Positions 15,961 to 24,478 of a stretch of 64,000 bases of DNA are shown here, piece after piece. The notes below the pieces were generated by a model. That model saw nothing but the letters and a program-made list of their open reading frames with translations, had not been told where the DNA came from and ran no database searches. Numbering within the stretch: position 1 is the first letter of the stretch; the number at the start of each line of letters is the position of its first letter. The DNA is from Lysobacterales bacterium PRO7. GTDB taxonomy: Bacteria > Pseudomonadota > Gammaproteobacteria > Xanthomonadales > Rhodanobacteraceae. A program made the position numbers and the translations under genes. The stretch is from NCBI GenBank assembly GCA_021404785.1, contig QWHH01000005.1, forward strand, positions 124,001-188,000, written 5' to 3'.

Positions 15961-16398
15961 CTAAGCGCCGTTCGCGCGAGCCCATTGCACGATACCGGCG
16001 CTGCTCGTCGCGCCGGCCTGCCGCGCCACTTCGCGCCCGCCGCGAAACAGGGCGAGCGTAGGGATGCTGCGAATGGCGTAGCGCGTGCCGAGCGCCGGCT
16101 CGGCGTCGGTGTCGACCTTGAGCAGACGCACGCGCGGTTCGAGTTGCGAGGCAGCCTGCACGAAGTGCGGCGCCATCATCCGGCATGGGCCGCACCACGG
16201 TGCCCAGAAATCCACCAGCACCGGAATGTCGTTGCGCGTGAGGTGTTTCTCGAACGTGACTTCGCCGGCCTCCAGTGGATGGCCGGTGAACAGTGGTCGA
16301 TGGCATCTGCCGCAAGTCGGAGCAGCACCCAGGCGTTCGGACGGCACACGATTCACCGCTTCGCAGTGGGGACACACGATGTGCAGGGAATCGCTCAT
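15961..16398 (-). CDS. trxC: Thioredoxin 2 with N-terminal zinc ribbon
   Basis: 145 residues. Two CxxC pairs at the N-terminus (C9/C12 and C29/C32) form the zinc finger that marks TrxC. The thioredoxin fold follows with WAPWCGPC (C69, C72) and the cis-proline segment IRSIPTLALF. TrxC is a cytoplasmic disulfide reductase, often used under oxidative stress. It follows the FrnE-like gene by 13 nt on the same strand, so the two redox proteins probably share a transcript. Confidence 0.95.
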   Translation of the reverse strand: MSDSLHIVCPHCEAVNRVPSERLGAAPTCGRCHRPLFTGHPLEAGEVTFEKHLTRNDIPVLVDFWAPWCGPCRMMAPHFVQAASQLEPRVRLLKVDTDAEPALGTRYAIRSIPTLALFRGGREVARQAGATSSAGIVQWARANGA

Positions 16399-16411
16399 GG
16401 CCTAGCCTGGC

Positions 16412-17095
16412 TCAATGCATCGCGGACCGGGGCGTCCGTGCCGCGGTGGCGATTTCGCGCAGCGCCTGTTCGAAGACTTCCGGCGGCTGTCCGCCGGAAA
16501 TCAGGTACTGCCCGTTGACGATGGTCGCCGGCACGGAATGGATGCCGGCCTGCTGGAATTGGCGCTCCTGCGCGCGCACCGCGTCGGCATATTCGCCGCT
16601 TTCCAGCACGCGGCGGGCTTCGTCGGCGTTCAGGCCCGCTTCCCTGGCGATGCCGACCAGGATTTCGCGCTCGGCTACGTTCTTGCCATCGGTGAAATAG
16701 GCGCGCAGCAGCGCCTGTTTCAGCGCCAATGCGCGGTCGCGGCTGTCGAGTTCGGCCCAATGCAGCAGCCGGTGCGCGTCGAAGGTGTTGTAGATGCGGC
16801 TGCCCTTGCGCATGTTGAAGGCGAACCCGAGCGCCGCGGCACGCTCGCGGATCGCGGCACGATTGGCCTCGAGCTGTTCCTCGCCCATGCCGTACTTGCG
16901 CATCAGGTGTTCGTTGGCGTCCTCGCCCTCGGGCTGCAGTTGCGGATTCAGCTCGAACGGCTGCAAGTGGATTTCCGCCTGCACGGTTCCGTCCAGCTGC
17001 GCGAGTGCCTGCTGCAGGCTGGCCAGGCCGATGGCGCACCACGGGCAGGCGACGTCGGAAACGAAGTCGATGCGAAGCTGGGCTGGGGCAGTCAT
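16412..17095 (-). CDS. FrnE-like DsbA-family oxidoreductase
   Basis: 227 residues from ATG 17095; ATG 17110 is in frame and possible. The thioredoxin-fold motif CPWC is at residues 17-20 (FVSDVACPWCAIG), followed by the helical insertion typical of FrnE and 2-hydroxychromene-2-carboxylate isomerase relatives. The conserved end is GIHSVPATIVNGQYLISGGQPPEVF. With CPWC and no signal peptide, a cytoplasmic disulfide isomerase/oxidoreductase is more likely than an isomerase of aromatic degradation. It is adjacent to trxC. Confidence 0.88.
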   Translation of the reverse strand: MTAPAQLRIDFVSDVACPWCAIGLASLQQALAQLDGTVQAEIHLQPFELNPQLQPEGEDANEHLMRKYGMGEEQLEANRAAIRERAAALGFAFNMRKGSRIYNTFDAHRLLHWAELDSRDRALALKQALLRAYFTDGKNVAEREILVGIAREAGLNADEARRVLESGEYADAVRAQERQFQQAGIHSVPATIVNGQYLISGGQPPEVFEQALREIATAARTPRSAMH

Positions 17096-17146
17096 GGGTG
17101 TTTTGCCATCTGGGAAGCTCTGGATCTGGGGCCGATGGCGCAGAAG

Positions 17147-17170
17147 AAAAGGGTCAGATTCCGACTTGCC
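17147..17170 (+). repeat. Dispersed tag (AAAAGGGTCAGATTCCGACTT)
   Basis: Diverged copy of the tag family (GGGTCAG core kept) in the gap between the divergent frnE-like and metallopeptidase genes. The latter starts at 17,228. Confidence 0.45.
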
Positions 17171-17227
17171 CTCCGGTTCGGAGTAGACTCGCCGCGACAC
17201 CCGTCTCCCAGAGCCTGATCCGCGCGA

Positions 17228-18271
17228 ATGTCGAGTCCGCAGGATGCCGCCGAGCCAGCCATCGACCTGGCGACGATTCCCGAAGACGAACTGCTCGGGC
17301 TGCGCCTGTCCGAGTTGCCGTTGCGCATCGAAGGCACATGGCTGGAAGCGTGCATTGCGCAGCTTTACGAGGAATTGAAAGCGCGCAATATCCCGTTCGC
17401 GCCGCGCTGTTATCTGGCCGATGAATGGCTGACGCCGGAGAACGAGCCGGTGATCGGCGTGCCGTTTTACCTGGCCCACCCACGCCTGATCAAGTTGCAG
17501 ACGAAGATGCTGCTCGAGGCCGAGGGCGACAACCCCGGCTGGTGCATGAAACTGTTGCGCCACGAGTGCGGCCATGCACTCACCTATGCCTACGATCTGA
17601 ATCGCAAACGCAGCTGGCAGCGCGTGTTCGGGCATCCGTCGGCGCCGTACGAGGATACCTATCGCTTCCGTCCGTACAGCAAAAGCTTCGTGCGGCACCT
17701 GGATTACTACTACGCGCAGTACCACCCGGATGAGGATTTCGTCGAAACGTTCGCGGTCTGGCTGACTCCAGGCCTGGACTGGCGTAGCAAGTACAAGGGC
17801 TGGAAGGCGCTCGATAAACTGCTGTTCGTCGACAAGCTCATGGCGAGCATCGCCGGCAAGCCGCCGCTGCGCGCGACGGGAAGGCAGTTGTGGAAGGCGG
17901 CGACCATCCGCAGCACGCTCAAGCACTATTATCAAAAACGCCGCGCGGTGGAAGCGGAGGATTTTCCGGAATTCCATGACGCCAACCTGTTGCGCATGTT
18001 CGTCGCCGCGAAACCAGAGGGCGAGACACGGCAGTCGGTCGCCAAGTTGCTGCAAGCACACCGCAAGACACTGTTGACCACGGTGGCGAACTGGACCGGC
18101 GAACGGCGCTTCATGGTGAACGAGGTCTATACCGCGGTGCTCGCGCGCAGCCGCGCACTGCGTCTGGTCAGCGACGAGACCGATGCGGTGGCGCTGCTGA
18201 AGCTCGCCACCTACCTCACGACGTTGATGATGAACTACCGTTACACCACGCGTTTACGTGGAGAGCTATAG
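17228..18271 (+). CDS. Putative zinc metallopeptidase (Peptidase_Mx type)
   Basis: 347 residues. The HECGH zinc motif (112-116, in LLRHECGHALTYAYDL) lies in a fold typical of the 'putative zinc-binding metallopeptidase' group. A likely third ligand region is DEDFVETFAVWLTPG about 65 residues later. There is no signal peptide, so it acts in the cytoplasm. Its stop lies 2 nt before the start of an ATP-grasp ligase gene, a tight pair implying that one protein makes and the other processes a peptide-like bond. The substrate is unknown. Confidence 0.8.
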   Translation: MSSPQDAAEPAIDLATIPEDELLGLRLSELPLRIEGTWLEACIAQLYEELKARNIPFAPRCYLADEWLTPENEPVIGVPFYLAHPRLIKLQTKMLLEAEGDNPGWCMKLLRHECGHALTYAYDLNRKRSWQRVFGHPSAPYEDTYRFRPYSKSFVRHLDYYYAQYHPDEDFVETFAVWLTPGLDWRSKYKGWKALDKLLFVDKLMASIAGKPPLRATGRQLWKAATIRSTLKHYYQKRRAVEAEDFPEFHDANLLRMFVAAKPEGETRQSVAKLLQAHRKTLLTTVANWTGERRFMVNEVYTAVLARSRALRLVSDETDAVALLKLATYLTTLMMNYRYTTRLRGEL

Positions 18272-18273
18272 CC

Positions 18274-19287
18274 ATGTCCACTCGCGTACTTATGGTGTTC
18301 GACCTGCCGTACACGGTAAAACCCGACTACGACTTCGCCACCGAGTTCGCCGATCCGGACGGCAGCTATACCGAGAACGATGTGTGGAAGGCGCTGCTCG
18401 AATGCGGCTACGAGGTGCATCGCCTGAGTCTGTACGATGACATCAGGCCGCTGCTCGATGCGGTGCGCGACATCAAGCCGGATGTGATCTTCAATCTGTG
18501 CGAGACCTTTCGCAACGCGCCGCATTGGGACAAGAACATCGTTGCGACCATGGAACTGCTCGGCGTGCCGTGCACGGGCGCAAGCTCGCATTCGCTGTTC
18601 CTGTGCAACGACAAGAGCCTGTGCAAGAAGATCCTGCGCTTCCATCGCGTGCGCACCCCGCGCTTCCATGTCTATTATCGCGGACACAAGGTCTGGCTGC
18701 CGAAGACGCTGAAGCTGCCGTGCATCATCAAGCCATTGACCGAAGAGGCTTCACGTGGCATTTCGCAGGCCTCGATCGTCGACGACGAAGCCGCGTTCCT
18801 CGCGCGCATCGCGATGATCCATGAGCGCATGAACTTGGACGCGATCGCCGAGGAATACATCGACGGACGCGAGATGTACGTCAGCATCATCGGCGATCGC
18901 GCGATGCGCGTGCTGCCCGCGCGCGAGATGACGTTTGGCCAGATGGATGAGGACGAACCGCGCATCGCCACCTACAAGGCCAAATGGGACGACGCCTATC
19001 GCAAGCGCTGGGGCATCAAGAACCATTTCGCCAAGGCGCTGGAGCCGGAACTGGAAAAACACATCGATGATGTGTGCAAACGCGCCTATCGCGCGCTCAA
19101 CATCCGCAGCTACGCACGTTTCGACCTGCGCGTTACCGCTGCCGGCAACGTCTACGTGATCGAGCCCAATGCCAACCCCTGCATCGCGAAAGAGGATGAG
19201 TTGGCGCAATCAGCGCTGAAAGCCGGCATCGATTATCCCGGCCTGATCCGCAAGGTGGTCAATCAGGCGTTGCGGCGCGAGAGCTGA
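18274..19287 (+). CDS. ATP-grasp ligase related to D-alanine--D-alanine ligase
   Basis: 337 residues with GGAG upstream of ATG 18274. The N-terminal domain (VLMVFDLPY, VIFNLCETF) and the ATP-grasp core are visible: LPCIIKPLTEEASRGIS for nucleotide binding, IAEEYIDGREMYVSIIG, and the metal ligands in YARFDLRVTAAGNVYVIEPNANPCIA. It has the fold of Ddl but lacks clear Ddl substrate residues and sits outside any cell-wall cluster. It probably ligates an amino acid or peptide in a pathway with the adjacent metallopeptidase. Confidence 0.85.
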   Translation: MSTRVLMVFDLPYTVKPDYDFATEFADPDGSYTENDVWKALLECGYEVHRLSLYDDIRPLLDAVRDIKPDVIFNLCETFRNAPHWDKNIVATMELLGVPCTGASSHSLFLCNDKSLCKKILRFHRVRTPRFHVYYRGHKVWLPKTLKLPCIIKPLTEEASRGISQASIVDDEAAFLARIAMIHERMNLDAIAEEYIDGREMYVSIIGDRAMRVLPAREMTFGQMDEDEPRIATYKAKWDDAYRKRWGIKNHFAKALEPELEKHIDDVCKRAYRALNIRSYARFDLRVTAAGNVYVIEPNANPCIAKEDELAQSALKAGIDYPGLIRKVVNQALRRES

Positions 19288-19312
19288 CGCGCCGCATACT
19301 GCGATCCGGTAG

Positions 19313-19867
19313 TCAGTGTGCCGGCTTCGGCAGTGCCTTCAGTGCCGCGAGCATTTCGCTGACGTGCTCTTTCGGGCTCATCGCCGAGTAGGCCGCGGCG
19401 ACCTTGCCGGACTGGTCGATCAGGTACGAGGTTCGGTTCGACCAATCGGGTTTCATCGTCAGGATCGAATCGTATTGCTTGGCGACCGTGGCGCCCTTGT
19501 CGGCTGCGACCGCGAACTTGCCGCTGCAATGGTCGGTTTCCTTGGAAAAATCCGAAATCTGGTCGAGGTTGCCGGCGGTCACGCCGATCACGGTGGCGTT
19601 GTAGGCCTTGAACTGGTCGATGGCCTCGGAAAACAGATGCGCCTCGACATTGCAGCCCGAGGTGTGCGGAGCGGGGAAGAAGTAGACCACGACCGGGCCT
19701 TTTTTCAACGCGGCGTCCAGATCAAACGTAAAAGGATTGCCGGCCAGCCAGGCCGGCAGGCTGAATTCGGGTGCCTGTGCGCCGATTTTCAGTTCGGCCT
19801 GCGATGCGGGCGAAAAAGCAGCTAGCGCGATGGCGGCGGCAGCGGCGAGGGCAGTCAATGATTTCAT
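19313..19867 (-). CDS. Exported peroxiredoxin (AhpC/TSA-Bcp type)
   Basis: 184 residues with a signal peptide (MKSLTALAAAAAIALAAF, cleavage after SQA), so it acts in the periplasm. The thioredoxin-like peroxiredoxin core shows YFFPAPHTSGCNVEAHLF with the peroxidatic cysteine and a second cysteine in TDHCSGKF that may resolve it. The threonine two to three residues before the cysteine and the later arginine (SNRTSYLID) are conserved. Ribosome site GGAGG lies 9 nt before the start. It converges with the ATP-grasp gene and shares no operon with visible genes. Confidence 0.88.
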   Translation of the reverse strand: MKSLTALAAAAAIALAAFSPASQAELKIGAQAPEFSLPAWLAGNPFTFDLDAALKKGPVVVYFFPAPHTSGCNVEAHLFSEAIDQFKAYNATVIGVTAGNLDQISDFSKETDHCSGKFAVAADKGATVAKQYDSILTMKPDWSNRTSYLIDQSGKVAAAYSAMSPKEHVSEMLAALKALPKPAH

Positions 19868-19996
19868 GGCGAATCCTCCGTGGGAGTTGGGACGATACTA
19901 TGGGAAACGTTCACGTCCTGTGAGCGACCGGCGCAATGGGGTTTTCCTGACGCGAAATCATGAGAAACTTCGCGTTCCGGTCCATGTGGAATCGAA

Positions 19997-20926
19997 ATGA
20001 CGACGCAATCCTTGGCAGCCATCGGCATGCCCGGCAAACCCTGGGGCTATAGCGAGAAACTCGAATGGCGCTCGCGCCAACGCAAGCAGCGCAGCTATGC
20101 CGAAGAAGTGTTGGCCAGGGTCGAGACGCTGCGTTCGCGTTTCAATGTGGCGGAATACGCGCGGCTCGATTATGCGTCGGATGGCGCCTATCCCCTGTTT
20201 GCCATCCGCAGCCGCGCTTGGAACGATGCTTATCCGACCGCGCTGGTCACAGGCGGCGTGCACGGCTACGAAACCAGCGGCGTACACGGCGCCTTGCAGT
20301 TCGCCGAGCAGCATCTGTCGGACTATGCCGGACGCATGAACGTGCTGGTCGTGCCGTGCGTGAGCCCGTGGGCTTACGAATGCATCCAGCGCTGGAATCC
20401 GTTTGCGATCGATCCGAATCGTTCGTTTCGACAGAACAGCCCGGCGCCTGAATCGGCGGCCCTGATGGAATTGGTCGCGCCACTGCGTGATCGCATCGTC
20501 GTGCATATCGATCTGCACGAAACCACCGATTCCGACGAATCGGAATTCTGTCCCGCGCTCGCTGCGCGCGACGGCAAGAAATTCGAGCCGGAGGGGATTC
20601 CGGATGGCTTCTACCTATGCGCCGACGCGGTGAATCCACAACCGGAATTCCAGCAGGCGATCATTGAAGCCGTTGCAAAGGTCACCCACATCGCGCCGGC
20701 GGACGCGAAGGGCGAAATCATTGGCTCGCCGTTGGTCGCTCCCGGTGTGATCGAATATGACTACGCGAAATTGGGACTGTGTCCTGGCATCACCGGCGCG
20801 CGCTACAAGACCACGACCGAGGTTTACCCGGATAGCCCGCATGCGACACCCGAGCAGTGCAACGCCGCACAATCAGTTGCCGCGCGCGCGGCGCTGGATT
20901 ACGTGCTGGCGCAACCGGCGCATTGA
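19997..20926 (+). CDS. M14-family metallocarboxypeptidase
   Basis: 309 residues. Zinc ligands of the M14 family are visible as GGVHGYETSG (H89, E92) and HIDLHETTD (H174). A late TTTEVYPD supplies the likely catalytic glutamate (about 283), and IDPNRSF the carboxylate-binding arginine. No signal peptide is seen, so it is cytoplasmic. M14 enzymes release C-terminal amino acids or deacylate amino acids; this one resembles the succinylglutamate-desuccinylase-like cytosolic branch. It is followed within 46 nt by an ATP-grasp and a methyltransferase gene, which may be a common pathway. Confidence 0.85.
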   Translation: MTTQSLAAIGMPGKPWGYSEKLEWRSRQRKQRSYAEEVLARVETLRSRFNVAEYARLDYASDGAYPLFAIRSRAWNDAYPTALVTGGVHGYETSGVHGALQFAEQHLSDYAGRMNVLVVPCVSPWAYECIQRWNPFAIDPNRSFRQNSPAPESAALMELVAPLRDRIVVHIDLHETTDSDESEFCPALAARDGKKFEPEGIPDGFYLCADAVNPQPEFQQAIIEAVAKVTHIAPADAKGEIIGSPLVAPGVIEYDYAKLGLCPGITGARYKTTTEVYPDSPHATPEQCNAAQSVAARAALDYVLAQPAH

Positions 20927-20972
20927 AGTATCATCGGCATCGGCGCGACCAGCCCGCGCCTACTGGGGCAAT

Positions 20973-21803
20973 GTGGCTCGCATCGTTGTCATTACGCACG
21001 CCTACGACAATTTCCGCGGGCGCAAACCGCTGCTCGGCAGCCTTGCGAAATTCTGGATCGACGCCGGTCATTCGGTGGAGGTGGTCGCAGGTATTGGCGA
21101 TTGGCCGGATGCCGATGTGTCGATCCTGCACGTCGACCTTTCCGTCGTTCCGGATACGTATCGCGAAGCGGCGAAGCGTTATCCGGTCGTGATCAACGGC
21201 GGTGCACCCGACGTCCGCAAGACTCGTGTCAGTCGCAATTTGCTCAAGCGCGGTGATGAGTGGGATGGACCGGTCGTCGTCAAGACGGATCTGAATTATT
21301 CCGGCATTCCGGAACGTCACGCGGCCGAATGTTTCCGTCGCGATGGCGGGGCCCCGGACCTGGCGCCGGTGCCGCTCGTCAGCACGGACAGGCCGTATCC
21401 GATCCTGCGGTCGATGGCCGAGGTACCGGACACGATCTGGAACAATCCCGGCCTCGTCGTCGAGCGCTTCTTGCCGGAACGTGATGAATGCGGCTTCTGG
21501 ATGCGTGCATGGGTGTTTTGTGGCGATCGCGAACGCTGCACGCGTTATCGCGGCGCGCATCCGATCATCAAGACAGCAGATATCGTCGCGCGCGAACCCG
21601 CGACGGTTCCGGACGAATTGCGCGCCGAGCGCGAACGCCTCGGATTCGATTACGGCAAGTTCGATTTCGTCATGCGCGAGGGCAGGGCGATCCTGTTCGA
21701 CGCCAACCGCACCCCGTCCGCGCCGCCTGCCAGTCCCACCATGGATGCTTCCAACGCGCAGTTGGCGGTCGGACTCGATGCCTTGCTGGGGAAAGCGCAA
21801 TGA
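20973..21803 (+). CDS. ATP-grasp-like protein, partner of a methyltransferase
   Basis: 276 residues from a GTG at 20973, preceded by GGGG. The N-terminus (ARIVVITHAYDNFRGRKPLL) looks Rossmann-like. The centre has GPVVVKTDLNYSG (lysine for ATP), then LVVERFLPERDECGFWMRAWVF. The end has FDYGKFDFVMREGRAILFDANRTPSAPP, carrying the aspartate and asparagine metal ligands of ATP-grasp enzymes. The fold is clear; the substrate is not. Its stop overlaps the start of the methyltransferase gene (ATGA). Confidence 0.75.
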   Translation: MARIVVITHAYDNFRGRKPLLGSLAKFWIDAGHSVEVVAGIGDWPDADVSILHVDLSVVPDTYREAAKRYPVVINGGAPDVRKTRVSRNLLKRGDEWDGPVVVKTDLNYSGIPERHAAECFRRDGGAPDLAPVPLVSTDRPYPILRSMAEVPDTIWNNPGLVVERFLPERDECGFWMRAWVFCGDRERCTRYRGAHPIIKTADIVAREPATVPDELRAERERLGFDYGKFDFVMREGRAILFDANRTPSAPPASPTMDASNAQLAVGLDALLGKAQ

Positions 21804-22633
21804 ATGCATGCATGCCGACAGCACCGCGCGACCATTTTTCGCAGATCGTGCCGAAGTGGTCGCAGTTTGGGCCGCCACTGCGACCGTGGCCCGATAACAC
21901 GGCGGTGGTACAACGTGCGGCGACCAGGTTGAACGCAGATGCGCATGTCGTGGTGCTTGGGCTGACGCCGGAAATCATTGCCTGCGACTGGCCGGTCGGC
22001 GTAACGCTTTCGGCCGTCGACCACAGCCCGGCCATGATCGAACAACTGTGGCCGCCGGCGAAAGGCCCAATCAACTCAGAGGTGATTTTGGCCGATTGGG
22101 CAGCAATGCCGTTCGAGTCCTGCACGATCGACCTGGTTGCCGGTGACGGTTGCTATGTGCTGCAGACCTGGCCGGATGGCTATGCGGCGCTGACGCGGGA
22201 AGTTGTCCGGGTGCTGCAGCCCGGCGGGCGCTATGTCATCCGCGTGTTCTTGCGACCGGATGCAGCGGAATCCGTCACCGACGTTGCAACCGACCTGGCC
22301 GCAGGCCGCATCGGCAGTGTGCATGCGATCAAGCTGCGTCTGCTCGCGGCGGTTCATGGCGCAAGCGGTGCAGGCAGCCGGCTCGACGACGTCTGGCAAG
22401 CCTGGAAAGCCATGCCGGCGTTGCCGCGGGCGCTGGCAGGAAAACGCGGCTGGACTGCGGAAGAAATCATGGGGGTCGAGTCTTATGCCGGCATGGGCGC
22501 GCGCTACTACCTGCCGACCTTGGCCGAGTTCCGCCGCAGCCTGGGGCCCGGTCTGCACGAACTGGAATGCGCTTTCGGCCAGAACGAGTTGTCGAATCGC
22601 TGCCCTACCTTCGTGCTGGAGCGTCGAGCCTGA
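21800..22633 (+). CDS. Class I SAM-dependent methyltransferase
   Basis: 277 residues, start overlapping the ATP-grasp stop. The Rossmann core shows VVVLGLTPEIIAC in place of the standard glycine-rich motif I, then LSAVDHSPAMI (acidic ribose-binding residue), ILADWAAMPF, IDLVAGDGCYVL and VVRVLQPGGRYVIRVF. The 'LG-TPE' variant occurs in a group of uncharacterised methyltransferases. Because it is translationally coupled to an ATP-grasp protein, it may methylate the product of that enzyme. Confidence 0.78.
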   Translation: MNACMPTAPRDHFSQIVPKWSQFGPPLRPWPDNTAVVQRAATRLNADAHVVVLGLTPEIIACDWPVGVTLSAVDHSPAMIEQLWPPAKGPINSEVILADWAAMPFESCTIDLVAGDGCYVLQTWPDGYAALTREVVRVLQPGGRYVIRVFLRPDAAESVTDVATDLAAGRIGSVHAIKLRLLAAVHGASGAGSRLDDVWQAWKAMPALPRALAGKRGWTAEEIMGVESYAGMGARYYLPTLAEFRRSLGPGLHELECAFGQNELSNRCPTFVLERRA

Positions 22634-22705
22634 TTCGTTCGATTCGCACCTTGTTTGCCGCCGGGATCGGCCGCATCATCTGAATTACTTCAGCGAACTT
22701 TTCCC

Positions 22706-22972
22706 ATGGCAACCGGCTGGGCAGGCGACAACGCGGTACAGGACCAGATTGACGCGACCATCAAGGATGCGATCAAGCGTGCGCGCGCAAATGCGCCAAA
22801 GGGGCCGAGCCGCAAGCGTTGCGAGGAATGCGACGCACCGATTCCCGAGGCACGGCGAAAAGCCGTGCCGGGCGTGCGCTTGTGCGTGGCTTGCCAGTCC
22901 GAACGCGACAAGGAACTGGCAGCGGTGAGCGGCTACAACCGGCGCGGCAGCAAGGACAGCCAGTTGCGTTGA
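22706..22972 (+). CDS. ybiI: DksA/TraR-type zinc-finger protein (YbiI-like)
   Basis: 88 residues, the same length as Escherichia coli YbiI and matching it at both ends (start ATGWAGDNAVQDQI, end GYNRRGSKDSQLR). The four-cysteine zinc finger is CEEC (39-42) with CVAC (60-63). Such short DksA-like proteins lack the coiled-coil needed to reach the RNA polymerase secondary channel in full, and their role is unsettled. The gene converges on yebC with only 3 nt between the stops. Confidence 0.92.
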   Translation: MATGWAGDNAVQDQIDATIKDAIKRARANAPKGPSRKRCEECDAPIPEARRKAVPGVRLCVACQSERDKELAAVSGYNRRGSKDSQLR

Positions 22973-22975
22973 GGG

Positions 22976-23692
22976 TCAGGCTGCAAGCTCGGCGTTGTGG
23001 AAGACGTTCTGCACGTCGTCGAGGTCGTCGAGCTTGTCGAGCAGGTCGCGCAGGGTTTCGGCGACTTCGGCATTGACCGGCGTGCGGTTGTCGGGGCGCC
23101 AGATCACGTCGGCTTTCGACGGCGAGAATCCAGCCGCCACGAGCGCCTTCTTCACTGCCTCGAAATTCTCCGGCGACGCGATCACGATGCTTTCGCCGGC
23201 ATCGCTTTGGACATCATCGGCGCCGGCATCCAGTGCGGCTTCGAGCAGCTTGTCCTCGCTACCGGGTTTGCTCGTGTCGATAAGGAATTCGCCGACGTGC
23301 TTGAACTGGAACGCGACCGAACCCGAAGTGCCGAGATTGCCGCCGTGCTTGCTCAGGGCGCTGCGTACATCCGCGACCGTGCGTTGCGAGTTGTCGGTCA
23401 TGCAATCGATGATCAGCGCGACACCCGACGGGCCATAGCCTTCGTAACGGATTTCCTCCATCTTCGCAGCATCCTCGCCGCTGGCGCGCTTGAGCGCACG
23501 CTCGATGGTGTCCTTGGTCATGTTCGCCGTCAGTGCCTTGTCGATGCCCGCGCGCAGGCGCGCGTTGCTTGCCGGGTCCGCACCGCCGCTACGCGCGGCA
23601 ATGGTGATCTCGCGGATAAGCTTGGTAAAAAGTTTGCCGCGACTGGCGTCGGCAGCGTTCTTGCGGCCTTCGATGCTGGGGCCTCTGCCCAT
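22976..23692 (-). CDS. yebC: YebC/PmpR-family protein
   Basis: 238 residues from ATG 23692 with AGGA upstream. Full-length match to the family: MGRGPSIEGRKNAADASRGKLF, NARLRAGIDKALTANMTKDTIERAL, YEGYGPSGVALIIDCMTDN, HGGNLGTSGSVAFQF. Members were annotated as DNA-binding regulators, and later work links them to relieving ribosome stalling. The N-terminal 'GRGPSIEGRK' form is the shorter-named subtype seen in many Lysobacterales. Confidence 0.93.
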   Translation of the reverse strand: MGRGPSIEGRKNAADASRGKLFTKLIREITIAARSGGADPASNARLRAGIDKALTANMTKDTIERALKRASGEDAAKMEEIRYEGYGPSGVALIIDCMTDNSQRTVADVRSALSKHGGNLGTSGSVAFQFKHVGEFLIDTSKPGSEDKLLEAALDAGADDVQSDAGESIVIASPENFEAVKKALVAAGFSPSKADVIWRPDNRTPVNAEVAETLRDLLDKLDDLDDVQNVFHNAELAA

Positions 23693-23814
23693 GGCGATTC
23701 CTGCACTGTGCGTGAAAGGCGGCCATTTTAGCGGCCAAGCGCCTTCCACGCGAGATGGCGCCAAGGATCGGATGCTACCATCCAGCCTACGACCATGTCC
23801 GAGGAAGCCATCCC

Positions 23815-24414
23815 GTGAGCAGCACGCTCGTCATCATCGCCGTCACCAGCATCGTCTCGATCATGGCGTTCAGCAATTCGCGGCTGATCGACCAGTTGAT
23901 TCTGTGGCCACCGGCGATTTCGCGCGACAAGGAGTACTTCCGTCTGGTCAGTTACGGATTGGTGCATGCCGACCCGATGCATCTGTTCTTCAACATGTTC
24001 ACGCTGTATTTCTTCGGCCGCGCAATGGAGCCCCTATACAACATGGTGCTCGGTCCGTTTGGATTCGTGATCTTCTACTGTGGCGGACTCATCGCATCGA
24101 TCCTGCCGACCTACCTGCGCAATCGCGGCAATTCGCGCTATCGCAGCTTGGGTGCGTCCGGTGCGGTGTCAGCAACCTTGTTCGCGTTCATCCTGCTGCA
24201 GCCGTGGGCGCAGATCCTCGTGTTCGTGGTTCCGATGCCGGCGATTCTGTTTGCGATCTTGTATGTCGTTTACGAGTTCTGGCAGGAACGACAGGCGTCG
24301 GACAACGTCAACCACGGCGCGCATCTGTGGGGCGCGGCGTATGGCGTGCTTGTCACCATCATTCTGGAGCCGCGCGTACTCGGGCTGTTCCTGTCGCAAT
24401 TGCTGCCGCACTGA
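23815..24414 (+). CDS. Rhomboid-family intramembrane serine protease
   Basis: 199 residues from a GTG at 23815 with GAGGAA 8 nt upstream. Six hydrophobic segments fit the bacterial six-helix core. The catalytic serine is in GASGAVS (S115) and the catalytic histidine in NHGAHLWGAAYG (H170); YGLVHADPMHLFFNMF carries the conserved HxxxN-type segment. It cleaves transmembrane proteins in the inner membrane, with unknown substrates. An extended -10-like TGCTACCAT lies at 23,773. Confidence 0.92.
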   Translation: MSSTLVIIAVTSIVSIMAFSNSRLIDQLILWPPAISRDKEYFRLVSYGLVHADPMHLFFNMFTLYFFGRAMEPLYNMVLGPFGFVIFYCGGLIASILPTYLRNRGNSRYRSLGASGAVSATLFAFILLQPWAQILVFVVPMPAILFAILYVVYEFWQERQASDNVNHGAHLWGAAYGVLVTIILEPRVLGLFLSQLLPH

Positions 24415-24478
24415 CCGCTCAGCCGCGATTCAACATTTCGGTACTAGATTCGAGGCGGTCAATGGCGGAGGTGAAGCC

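Noticed and set aside
16412-18061. Extension of the FrnE-like gene to 549 residues
   Set aside because: The extra N-terminal part runs antisense through the metallopeptidase gene and past a tag repeat; the conserved domain starts right after ATG 17095.
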